From contig RCZF01000001.1 of assembly GCA_006438735.1 (NCBI GenBank), positions 62,001-126,000 of the forward strand: a DNA stretch of 64,000 nucleotides, given 5' to 3'. The stretch is from Sphingomonas koreensis (GTDB lineage: Bacteria; Pseudomonadota; Alphaproteobacteria; Sphingomonadales; Sphingomonadaceae). Under the pieces are notes generated by a model. That model was not told the DNA's origin. It did not search any database and worked only from the letters and a program-made list of their open reading frames with translations. Positions 38,132-45,072 of the stretch are shown in pieces. A program made the position numbers and the translations under genes. The first letter of the stretch is position 1. Each line of letters opens with the position of its first letter.

Positions 38132-38947
38132 ATGAGAATCGACTTCGCGCAGATCGACGCTTTCGCCACCGCGCCGTTCACCGGCAATCCGGCGGCGGTG
38201 ATGCCGCTGCACGCCTGGCTCGACGATGAGGTGCTGCAGAACATCGCGGCGGAGAACAATCTCAGCGAAACCGCCTTCCTGGTGCCGATCGCCGACAGCG
38301 ACGACGATGCCGGCGACGGACCCGATTTCGAGCTGCGCTGGTTCACGCCCGTCTCGGAAGTCGTGCTGTGCGGCCATGCGACGCTGGCGAGCGGGCATTA
38401 TGTGCTGTCGTCCGATCCGGAGCGTGATCGCGTGCGGTTCCGGACGCGGCAATCGGGCGTGCTCGAAGTCGCGCGGAAGGACGGCGGCGGCTATGCGATG
38501 GCGCTGCCCGCGTGGCGCGCCGAGGCCAAGCCGCTGCCCGAACTGGTCGCCGCGCTCGGCCTGTCGGGCGATCTGCCGACCTTCTGGCATCCGCATCGCT
38601 ATGGCTTGATCGTGGTGCAAAGCGCCGATCAGGTACGCGCGCTCGATCCCGATTTCCGCCGGATGGCGAAAGAGGGTGACGTGCTGACGATCGTCACCGC
38701 GCCGGGTGAGGATAGCGACGTCATCAGCCGCGCCTTCGCGCCCGGCGCGGGTATCGACGAGGATCCGGTGACCGGATCGGCGCACGCGGTGCTGGTGCCC
38801 TATTGGACCGAGCGCCTCGGGCGGGATAGCTTCACCGCGTTCCAGGCGAGCAAGCGCGGCGGCTATCTCGATTGCCGCGCCGATGGCGACCGCGTGATCC
38901 TAGGGGGCGAGTGCGTGACGGTGATCGAGGGGACGTTTTCGATCTGA
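38132..38947 (+). CDS. PhzF-family isomerase-like protein
   Basis: A 271-aa protein of the PhzF / diaminopimelate-epimerase fold. The N-terminal motif QIDAFATAPFTGNPAAVM and the catalytic-Glu motif NLSETAFLV are present, with LCGHATLASGHYVL and GIDEDPVTGSAHAVL lining the active site. Only PhzF itself is known to act in phenazine synthesis; most homologues have no assigned substrate, and no phenazine genes are present here. It follows the CDF gene by 28 nt, probably in the same transcript. Confidence 0.92.
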   Translation: MRIDFAQIDAFATAPFTGNPAAVMPLHAWLDDEVLQNIAAENNLSETAFLVPIADSDDDAGDGPDFELRWFTPVSEVVLCGHATLASGHYVLSSDPERDRVRFRTRQSGVLEVARKDGGGYAMALPAWRAEAKPLPELVAALGLSGDLPTFWHPHRYGLIVVQSADQVRALDPDFRRMAKEGDVLTIVTAPGEDSDVISRAFAPGAGIDEDPVTGSAHAVLVPYWTERLGRDSFTAFQASKRGGYLDCRADGDRVILGGECVTVIEGTFSI

Positions 38948-38961
38948 CGTAACGAAGCGCG

Positions 38962-40038
38962 CTACTGGATCAGCGTTCCCACGACGTCGCCGAGTTCGCG
39001 TCTCACCGGATCGAGCGGCGGCCCGTCCTGCGTCTTGCCGAGCCGGACGAGCACGATCCGGTGGGTCATGCTCGGCGACCCAGGGCTGCGGCCCTTGCCG
39101 GCGATGACATATTGGCCGAGGTGGCCGACCATCGATACGACGTTTTGCGGCCCGTGCCCCGGGAACAGCGTCGGCGGCCCGCCGAGACCACCGGGGCGAT
39201 TGAGCCAGACCTGCGCGCCATATTCGGGATTGAGCGGTGAGGGCGCCTTCATGAACGCCAGCCAATCGGGCGCGATCACCTGCGCGCCGCTTTCCGCCTT
39301 GCCGTCGATCAGCAGCGTGCCCATTCGGCCCCAGTCGTCGAGCGTCATGTAAATCAGCGAACCGCCGATCTGCGTGCCCGCGCCGTCGAACTCCAGGAAC
39401 GCGCTGGTGACGCCGGCGGGGCCGAACAACCGGTCGTGCGCGAATCGGCGATAGGCCGCGGCGCGCGTTCGCGGATCGTGGCTGGTGGTCAGCGTGCGGG
39501 TGATGATTTCCGCCAGGATGATCGTCGTCAGCGAGCTATATTCGAATTTGCTCCCGGGCTTGGCTTCGAGCGGCTGGCCGATCGCCCGTGCGGCCATGTC
39601 TTGGGTGCCGCCGACGAACAGCACCTGATTGGTATCGGAATGCTCGATCGGCTCGCCGACCTCGGTATGATCGAGGCCCGAGCGCATTTGCAGCAGCATG
39701 CGCAGCGTAATCGCCGCGCGCGGATCGCCAGGCTTATGCCATTCGGCGACCGGCGCGGGCGCATCAAGCCGGAGCTTACCGTCCTTGACCAGCGCGCCGA
39801 TCAGGAAGCCGGTGATCGTCTTGGCCATCGACCAGCTGATAAAGCGATTGGCGTCCGAAAAGCCGGGCGCATAGCGTTTCGCAGCAACCTGTCCGTCCTC
39901 GATCAGCAGCACCGCACGCGTGCCCTGATCGGCGGCGAACAGTGGCGCGACGAGCGTCGCCGCCGGGACACGCGCCGAACCGCCCGTTACGAGCAACGCG
40001 GCGATCAGCGGCGCAGCGAGAAGGGATTGCATCCGCAT
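38962..40038 (-). CDS. Serine hydrolase of the beta-lactamase / class C PBP family
   Basis: A 358-aa exported hydrolase with an N-terminal signal peptide. The nucleophile motif is SMAK (Ser70, Lys73), with a Tyr region KFEYSS and a late HGPQNVVSMVGHLGQ stretch in place of the KTG triad. It resembles 6-aminohexanoate-dimer hydrolase and esterase EstB-type members rather than true beta-lactamases. The start codon is only 24 nt from the divergent start of the Cys-rich gene, and 22 of these bases form a perfect palindrome; a second in-frame ATG is at 40032. Confidence 0.88.
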   Translation of the reverse strand: MRMQSLLAAPLIAALLVTGGSARVPAATLVAPLFAADQGTRAVLLIEDGQVAAKRYAPGFSDANRFISWSMAKTITGFLIGALVKDGKLRLDAPAPVAEWHKPGDPRAAITLRMLLQMRSGLDHTEVGEPIEHSDTNQVLFVGGTQDMAARAIGQPLEAKPGSKFEYSSLTTIILAEIITRTLTTSHDPRTRAAAYRRFAHDRLFGPAGVTSAFLEFDGAGTQIGGSLIYMTLDDWGRMGTLLIDGKAESGAQVIAPDWLAFMKAPSPLNPEYGAQVWLNRPGGLGGPPTLFPGHGPQNVVSMVGHLGQYVIAGKGRSPGSPSMTHRIVLVRLGKTQDGPPLDPVRRELGDVVGTLIQ

Positions 40039-40060
40039 CGATCCAGCCTAGGCTGGATCG
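40039..40060. promoter_or_regulatory. Perfect 22-bp palindrome between divergent start codons
   Basis: Two 10-base arms, CGATCCAGCC and GGCTGGATCG, flank a TA centre with full dyad symmetry. It lies directly between the ATG of the serine hydrolase (40036-40038, minus) and the ATG at 40063 (plus). There is no space for a promoter between the two genes. It may be an operator, or a hairpin in either message. Confidence 0.7.
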
Positions 40061-40062
40061 CG

Positions 40063-40392
40063 ATGAACGCAAGCCGCCGCAACGCCCTGATCTGGATCCC
40101 GATCGCGATTCTGGCGGTGCTGCTTATTGCCGGTTACGCCTATGCGCAGTCGCAAAAGCCCAAGCTTGAGTTGGGCGTCGGTTATGGCGCACGCGTGGCG
40201 TGCGGCTGCCGCTATATCGAGGGCCGCCCGCTCGACAGTTGCTACAAGGATTTCGAGCCGGGGATGGAGGTCATCCATCTCGCCGACGATCCGCACACCA
40301 AGACCGTGACGGCGTCGGTGCCGTTGCTCGCGAGCCGGTCGGTGCGGTTCGATGCCGAGCTCGGCTGCCAACCCGCGCCGTATAAGGACTGA
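40063..40392 (+). CDS. Small Cys-rich single-span membrane or secreted protein
   Basis: A 109-aa protein of unknown function. A hydrophobic segment (about 9-28, ending AYAQS) is a signal peptide or anchor. The exported part has four cysteines, two in the tight motif ACGCRYIEGRPLDSC and one near the end (LGCQP), so disulfides are likely. The ATG at 40063 is chosen; the frame is open upstream only as the complement of the serine hydrolase gene. No domain is recognised. Divergent pairing with the hydrolase suggests shared control. Confidence 0.72.
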   Translation: MNASRRNALIWIPIAILAVLLIAGYAYAQSQKPKLELGVGYGARVACGCRYIEGRPLDSCYKDFEPGMEVIHLADDPHTKTVTASVPLLASRSVRFDAELGCQPAPYKD

Positions 40393-40405
40393 CTGCCTTG
40401 CTCTT

Positions 40406-40503
40406 CCTCGGCGAAGGCCGGGGCCCAGTTGGTGAGGTTTCAGTAATTGAGCGAAGCGTTCGGTGATGATCGGCCCGATGCTGGACCCCGGCCTTCGCCG
40501 GGG
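40406..40503. repeat. Intergenic inverted repeat
   Basis: CGGCGAAGGCCGGGGCCCAG at the left and CTGGACCCCGGCCTTCGCCG at the right are near-perfect inverse arms separated by about 50 bases. The element lies in the convergent gap between the Cys-rich gene and mnmA and may end both transcripts. Confidence 0.8.
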
Positions 40504-40524
40504 ATTGGCGCCCTCACTGATTAT

Positions 40525-41637
40525 TCAAGCTGCCAGCGCCGATTCCGCGCGCTCGGTGGCCGCGATCCAGCCGCCGCCGAGCACGCGGTCGCCGGCATAG
40601 AGCACCGTCGCCTGGCCCGGCGCGACGCCATATTCGGGCGCGTCGAACAAGACGCAGTCGTCTTCCAGCCGTGCCGGCACGGGCTTGGCCAGCGAGCGGA
40701 CCTTGGCGGTCAGCGGGCCGGCATGATCGCCGCCGATCCAGTTGATGTCGGTCAGCCGCGCCGCGCCGACCGCGAGCGCTCGTCGCGGCCCGACGACGAC
40801 GCGCCGTGTCTCCGGTTCGAGCCGGATCACGTAAAGCGGATCGGCCTGGCCGCCGATTTCGAGCCCGCGGCGCTGGCCGACGGTGAAGTGGATCAGCCCC
40901 TTGTGCGCGCCCAATGTGCGGCCGGCCTCGTCGACGATCTCGCCCCCTGCGTCCGCCTCAGGCCGCAGCTTCTTGACCAGCGTGGCGTAATCGCCGTCGG
41001 GCACGAAGCAGATGTCCTGGCTGTCGGGCTTCGCGGCAACGCCCAGGCCGAGCTCGGCGGCGATTTCGCGGACCCGGGGCTTGGGCAAGCCGCCGAGCGG
41101 GAAGCGCAGATAATCGAGCTGCGCGCCGGTCGTCGCGAACAGGAAATAGCTCTGGTCGCGGGCCGGATCGATCGCCCGGTGGAGCTCCGGCCCGGCCGTG
41201 CCATCGACGCGGCGGACATAATGGCCCGTCGCGAGGCAATCCGCACCGAGCTCGCGCGCCAAACCGAACAGGTCGGTGAATTTGGGGCCCATGTTGCATT
41301 TCACGCAGGGGATCGGCGTGCGTCCGGCGAGATATTCGTCGGCGAAGTCGTCGATCACCGTTTCGCGGAAACTGCTTTCGTGGTCGAACACATAATGCGC
41401 GATGCCGAGCCGATCGCACACGGCGCGCGCGTCCCGAATGTCGCGGCCGGCGCAGCACGATCCGGCGCGGCCGGTCGCTTCGCCATGATCGTATAGCTGC
41501 AAGGTCACGCCGATCGTCTCGGCTCCCGTCGCCTGGGCGAGTGCGGCCACCACCGAGCTGTCGACGCCGCCCGACATGGCGACGACGATGCGTTTGGTCG
41601 CAGGGTTCGGCCCGAGCTGGAAATCGCCTTCGATCAT
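40525..41637 (-). CDS. mnmA: tRNA-specific 2-thiouridylase MnmA
   Basis: Makes s2U34 in the tRNAs for Lys, Glu and Gln, 370 aa. It has the PP-loop [14 protein letters not shown], the catalytic cysteine pair in [14 protein letters not shown] and later [11 protein letters not shown], and the tRNA-interaction region ATGHYVRR. The C-terminal beta-barrel ends near [13 protein letters not shown]. The start at 41637 (MIEGDF) is chosen over an ATG 36 nt upstream to fit the family. Confidence 0.96.
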   Translation of the reverse strand: MIEGDFQLGPNPATKRIVVAMSGGVDSSVVAALAQATGAETIGVTLQLYDHGEATGRAGSCCAGRDIRDARAVCDRLGIAHYVFDHESSFRETVIDDFADEYLAGRTPIPCVKCNMGPKFTDLFGLARELGADCLATGHYVRRVDGTAGPELHRAIDPARDQSYFLFATTGAQLDYLRFPLGGLPKPRVREIAAELGLGVAAKPDSQDICFVPDGDYATLVKKLRPEADAGGEIVDEAGRTLGAHKGLIHFTVGQRRGLEIGGQADPLYVIRLEPETRRVVVGPRRALAVGAARLTDINWIGGDHAGPLTAKVRSLAKPVPARLEDDCVLFDAPEYGVAPGQATVLYAGDRVLGGGWIAATERAESALAA

Positions 41638-41760
41638 CGCCGCGCAGATAGGCGCAACGCCCCGACAACGCAAAGGGGCGGACCTTTACAGCTTCTTGCC
41701 GGCGGCTTTACCGGACGTTGAGGATGCGCCGCTAACACTCGGCTTTCAACGAGTCGTAGC

Positions 41761-42027
41761 GTGAAGGCCGGTATCCGCGTGAACCTGAATTTCCCCCCGA
41801 TTGGCAAAGACGCCCGCGTCACGCCGCTGCCTGTGGAATTTTCGGTCATGCTGGTTGGCGTCACCGCCCGTCAGGCGTCGAGCCCGACGGCGCTGTTTCA
41901 CGCTCGCGTGGCGGCCAACCCTTATGAAGCGTGTCTGTTGTCGCCGCTCCACGGCGCTTTCAACCAGGCGATGGCGCTGTCGATCAAGCGCTGGAAAGAG
42001 GCCGGAATGCGGTGGGTCGAGCGATGA
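41761..42027 (+). CDS. Possible small protein of unknown function
   Basis: A GTG-started open frame of 88 codons in the 486-base gap between mnmA and sciP. Codon third positions are GC-rich as in neighbouring genes, and the product (MKAGIRVNLNFPP..GMRWVER) has a normal composition, with one moderately hydrophobic stretch (FSVMLVGV). No Shine-Dalgarno sequence stands out and no family is recognised. It may be a real orphan gene or chance; the GTG start is only the longest option. Confidence 0.35.
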   Translation: MKAGIRVNLNFPPIGKDARVTPLPVEFSVMLVGVTARQASSPTALFHARVAANPYEACLLSPLHGAFNQAMALSIKRWKEAGMRWVER

Positions 42028-42123
42028 ACGCGATATTTACCGTGCCATTTTAGGCGATGTTCAAGACATCCGGTTTATTCGTTGCTGCCGGAATTGAGGG
42101 GCCCCCGCCCAATTGAGGACCGA

Positions 42124-42423
42124 ATGATCGAAAACCAGAAAATCCGTCCCGCCAAGGTTATTGGCCCGCTCGGAGAACCGCTGACGCTCGATACGCTGCC
42201 GCCGCCGGATACGACGCGCTGGGTGGTGCGACGCAAGGCGGAGGTTGTCGCTGCGGTCAACGGCGGCCTGCTCAGCGTCGACGACGTGTGCGATCGCTAC
42301 AGCCTGACGGTTGAGGAATTCGCCAGCTGGCAACGCGCGATCGATCGTTCGGGCATGCCCGGGCTGCGCGTTACGCGGATCCAGCATTATCGCTCGCTTT
42401 ACGAGCGCCAGCAGAAATTTTGA
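42124..42423 (+). CDS. sciP: CtrA inhibitor SciP (DUF1153)
   Basis: A 99-aa helix-turn-helix protein of the alphaproteobacterial DUF1153 family. In Caulobacter SciP binds CtrA and blocks its activation of cell-cycle and motility promoters. The core LPPPDTTRWVVRRKAEVVAAVNGGLLS, the helix YSLTVEEFASWQRAIDR, and GLRVTRIQHYR align closely with SciP. The start at 42124 (MIENQK) fits the family length. No CtrA box (TTAA-N7-TTAA) is evident upstream. Confidence 0.92.
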   Translation: MIENQKIRPAKVIGPLGEPLTLDTLPPPDTTRWVVRRKAEVVAAVNGGLLSVDDVCDRYSLTVEEFASWQRAIDRSGMPGLRVTRIQHYRSLYERQQKF

Positions 42424-42456
42424 TCGCCGCCGCACGGCGTTGATCGAAACGCCAGC

Positions 42457-42481
42457 GGAACCATCTGGCGCGTCGCGCGTC
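42457..42481 (+). promoter_or_regulatory. Candidate EcfG-type stress promoter
   Basis: GGAAC at 42457-42461, 16 bases, then CGTC at 42478-42481. This approximates the GGAAC-N16/17-CGTT consensus of the alphaproteobacterial general-stress sigma factor EcfG, 47 nt before the GlsB/YeaQ gene. The -10 part is imperfect. Confidence 0.4.
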
Positions 42482-42527
42482 CTTCCGGCAGCCCCGCTCA
42501 AGCGGGAAGTAACGGAGGGAAGTACAC

Positions 42528-42782
42528 ATGATCGGTATCATCGTTTGGCTCGTAATCGGCGGCGTCGTGGGCTGGCTCGCCAGCCTGGTGATGCGGACGG
42601 ACGGCCAGCAGGGCATCCTGCTTAACATCGTCGTCGGCATCGTCGGTGCATTCATTGCCGGCCTGATCTTCGGCGGCGGCATCAATCAGGCGATTACCGT
42701 CACCACCTTCATCACCTCGCTGATCGGCGCGATCATCCTGCTCGCGATCGTCAACCTGATCCGGCGCGGCTCGGTCCGCTAA
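42528..42782 (+). CDS. GlsB/YeaQ/YmgE-family stress membrane protein
   Basis: An 84-aa, very hydrophobic inner-membrane protein with three predicted transmembrane segments and the Gly-rich family pattern (IGGVVGWLASLVMR, GIVGAFIAGLIFGGG). The family, formerly called transglycosylase-associated, is stress-induced in several bacteria, but its mechanism is unknown. GGAGG 9 nt upstream supports the start, and a strong terminator follows, so the gene is transcribed alone. Confidence 0.93.
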   Translation: MIGIIVWLVIGGVVGWLASLVMRTDGQQGILLNIVVGIVGAFIAGLIFGGGINQAITVTTFITSLIGAIILLAIVNLIRRGSVR

Positions 42783-42806
42783 CGCGGACTTGAGACCATG
42801 AATTGA

Positions 42807-42838
42807 GGGGCCGTCCGGCACGCCGGGCGGCCCCTTTT
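42807..42838 (+). terminator. Rho-independent terminator after the GlsB/YeaQ gene
   Basis: GGGGCCGTCCGG and CCGGGCGGCCCC form a 12-bp stem with one G-U pair around a tight loop, followed by TTTT at 42835-42838. It lies 24 nt after the stop codon. Confidence 0.92.
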
Positions 42839-42840
42839 CG

Positions 42841-43563
42841 TTATTTGAGTAGAAAACGCACCGCCAAGTCGACGGTCACGTCGGTCTCCCCCGGTTCGAT
42901 CTCGGTCTTGGCCATCGCCGCATCGGCCCGCGCGAACATCATCGGCCGTGGCGGCGGGCTCCCCGCATTCTGGCCGTTCTCGCTGATCGACAGGATTCGC
43001 GACACGCTCAGCCCCGCCGCCTTGGCATAGAGATCGGCACGGGCGCGGGCGCGCTGGACGGCATCGGTCCGCGCCTCGTCGAGCGCGGCGTCGGGCTGTG
43101 ACAGCGACAGGTTCGGCCCATCGATCTGATTGGCACCTTGTTGCACCAGAACGTCGAGGATCGCACCGCTCTTGGCGATGTCGCGGAATTTGACGGAAAC
43201 GGTGTTGGTCGCCTGATAGCCGGTGATCGCCGGCGGCTGGTTGTCGGCATAGCGATATTGCGGGGCGAGTCGCACCGTCGAGGTCGAGATGTCGCGGGTC
43301 TGCACGCCGGCCGCCCGGAGCGCGGCGAGCACCTTGTCCATCCGCGTAGCATTATCGCTGAGCGCCGCCGCCGCAGTCGCCGATTGCGTGACGACGCCGG
43401 CATCGATCGTCGCCAAGTCGGGCACGCGCGTCGTTTTTCCCTGGGCGGCGACTTCGAGGATCGTGCCGTCGGGCAGGATCGTCGGGTTCGTAACCTGCGC
43501 CACGGCGGCGCTGGCGAAGACGGGTAACGCCGCGCATGCGGCCAGCGCCAGAATGTATCGCAT
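42841..43563 (-). CDS. SIMPL-domain (DUF541) periplasmic protein
   Basis: A 240-aa exported protein with a signal peptide (ending FASAAVAQV). The SIMPL domain shows the family motifs EVAAQGKTTRVPDLATIDAGV, YQATNTVSVKFRD, and DAVQRARARADLYAKAAGLSV. Members such as E. coli YggE form oligomers and reduce oxidative stress by an unknown mechanism. It is convergent with the GlsB/YeaQ gene. Confidence 0.92.
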   Translation of the reverse strand: MRYILALAACAALPVFASAAVAQVTNPTILPDGTILEVAAQGKTTRVPDLATIDAGVVTQSATAAAALSDNATRMDKVLAALRAAGVQTRDISTSTVRLAPQYRYADNQPPAITGYQATNTVSVKFRDIAKSGAILDVLVQQGANQIDGPNLSLSQPDAALDEARTDAVQRARARADLYAKAAGLSVSRILSISENGQNAGSPPPRPMMFARADAAMAKTEIEPGETDVTVDLAVRFLLK

Positions 43564-43874
43564 CGATCAATCCCCTCGATCAGTTTCGGCCATCGGTGTC
43601 GATCATGCTGTAATGCGATACAACCCTGGATGAACGAGCCTGGCCGCGCGGCGACCAATGGCCGCACGCGCGGTTTACCGATGATTCCGGGTCATAATGG
43701 CGCGATCTGAATATTTTCCCGGCCGTTCCTTAGTCGTAATGACCTACGTCACTCTTGCGATCCGCCCGGAAAACAGGCACAGGACCGCTGCCCGAAAGAC
43801 CGCTTGAGATCGGTGCTATATTTCTATAATACACCAGGTGCATCAGCGGCGACGACTGCCGGAACGGGAAAGAA
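43564..43874. other. Divergent intergenic region with one promoter candidate
   Basis: These 311 bases separate the starts of the SIMPL gene (minus) and the RND adaptor gene (plus). No gene is seen. The region is less GC-rich towards the adaptor gene, where a promoter candidate is listed separately. The SIMPL promoter must be in the left part, but no clear hexamers were found. Confidence 0.5.
43802..43830 (+). promoter_or_regulatory. Candidate sigma-70 promoter of the RND efflux operon
   Basis: A perfect TATAAT at 43825-43830 with GCTTGA at 43802-43807 and a 17-base spacer. It is 45 nt upstream of the adaptor ATG. A consensus -10 is rare in this GC-rich genome. No repressor gene is adjacent. 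Confidence 0.6.
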
Positions 43875-45065
43875 ATGCGGATGAATTACGAACCGGGGCA
43901 GATCGGCGGAGAAGAGCGGCTGGCGCTGCCGGATTACGAGGACCGCGCGCCGGGCAAGCGGCGCTGGATCATCGGCATTGTCGTCGTGCTCGCGCTGCTG
44001 ATCGGCGGCTACTTATTGTTCGGGTCGCACGGCAAGAAGGCGGCGGCGCCCGCCGCGGCGTCGCTCGACCAGATCCCGACCGTCAGCGTTATCGTGCCGG
44101 GGCGGCAGACGATCGCCCACATCGTCTCGGCGACCGGCTCGCTCGCTGCGCGGCGCGAAATGCCGATCGGCGTCGCCGGCGAAGGCGGGCTGATCACGCG
44201 TGTGCTCGTCAATCCCGGCGATTGGGTGAAGGTTGGCCAGGTGCTGGCGACGGTCGATCGCTCGGTACAGACCGAGACGGCGGCGTCGCTCGCCGCGCAG
44301 GTTAAGGTCGCGCAATCCGACGCGCGGCTGGCGCAGGCCAATTTCGATCGGGCGCAGCAATTGGTCGGGCACGGCTTCATCTCGAAGGCCGATATCGATC
44401 AGCTCGCCGCGACGCGCGATTCGGCCAACGCCAAGGTCCGCGTCGCCGAGGCCACGCTGGCTGAAACGCAGGCGCGCAACCACCAGCTCGATATTCGCGC
44501 GCCCGCCGCCGGCCTGGTGCTGACGCGCGGCGCCGAGCCCGGTCAGATCGTCAGCCAGAATAGCGGCGTGTTGTTCCGCATGGCCAAGGACGGCGAAATG
44601 GAGCTCGACGCGCAGTTGAGCGAAGCCGATATCGCGCGGTTGTCGGTCGGCGTGCCGGCGACGGTCACCCCGGTCGGCACCACCGAAAATTACAAGGGTG
44701 AGGTCTGGGAGATCGAGCCGGTGATCGATCCGCAGTCGCGCCAGGGCATCGCCAAGATCGCGGTGCCCTATCACGCCGATCTGCGCCCCGGCGGATTCGC
44801 TTCGGCTTCGATCCAGGCGGGCGCGAGCCAGGCGCCGCTGCTGCCGCAATCGGCGGTGCAGAGCGACGAGCAGGGCAATTACGTGTATGTCGTCGGCAAC
44901 GACAACAAGGTGGTGCGCCGCAACGTGACGACCGGTGTCGTTTCCGATCAGGGCGTCGCGATCGCCACCGGCCTGAACGGCAGCGAGCATGTCGTCGTAT
45001 CGGCCGGCGCGTTCCTCAATCCCGGGCAGAAGATCATTCCGACGCTCGTGAAACCGCAAGGCTGA
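43875..45065 (+). CDS. RND efflux periplasmic adaptor (membrane fusion protein)
   Basis: A 396-aa adaptor that links an inner-membrane RND pump to an outer-membrane channel. A single N-terminal transmembrane segment (about 31-50) anchors it; there is no lipobox. Then come the lipoyl halves (GEGGLITRVLVNPGDWVKVGQVLATVD and the later IRAPAAGLVLTRGAEPGQIV), a coiled-coil hairpin between them (about 130-205), and a beta-barrel domain. It is followed by the pump gene after 7 nt. No outer-membrane factor gene is adjacent, so a shared TolC-like channel is expected. Confidence 0.94.
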   Translation: MRMNYEPGQIGGEERLALPDYEDRAPGKRRWIIGIVVVLALLIGGYLLFGSHGKKAAAPAAASLDQIPTVSVIVPGRQTIAHIVSATGSLAARREMPIGVAGEGGLITRVLVNPGDWVKVGQVLATVDRSVQTETAASLAAQVKVAQSDARLAQANFDRAQQLVGHGFISKADIDQLAATRDSANAKVRVAEATLAETQARNHQLDIRAPAAGLVLTRGAEPGQIVSQNSGVLFRMAKDGEMELDAQLSEADIARLSVGVPATVTPVGTTENYKGEVWEIEPVIDPQSRQGIAKIAVPYHADLRPGGFASASIQAGASQAPLLPQSAVQSDEQGNYVYVVGNDNKVVRRNVTTGVVSDQGVAIATGLNGSEHVVVSAGAFLNPGQKIIPTLVKPQG

Positions 45066-45072
45066 TGCGACC

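Noticed and set aside
38132-38947. PhzF-like gene as part of a phenazine pathway
   Set aside because: No other phz genes are present; most PhzF homologues have unrelated or unknown roles.
38962-40038. Beta-lactamase conferring resistance
   Set aside because: The SxxK motif is present but the KTG motif and overall pattern fit esterase/amide-hydrolase members; resistance cannot be claimed from sequence.
42028-42123. CtrA-binding box upstream of sciP
   Set aside because: No TTAA-N7-TTAA pair is present; only scattered TTTA/TTGA sequences.
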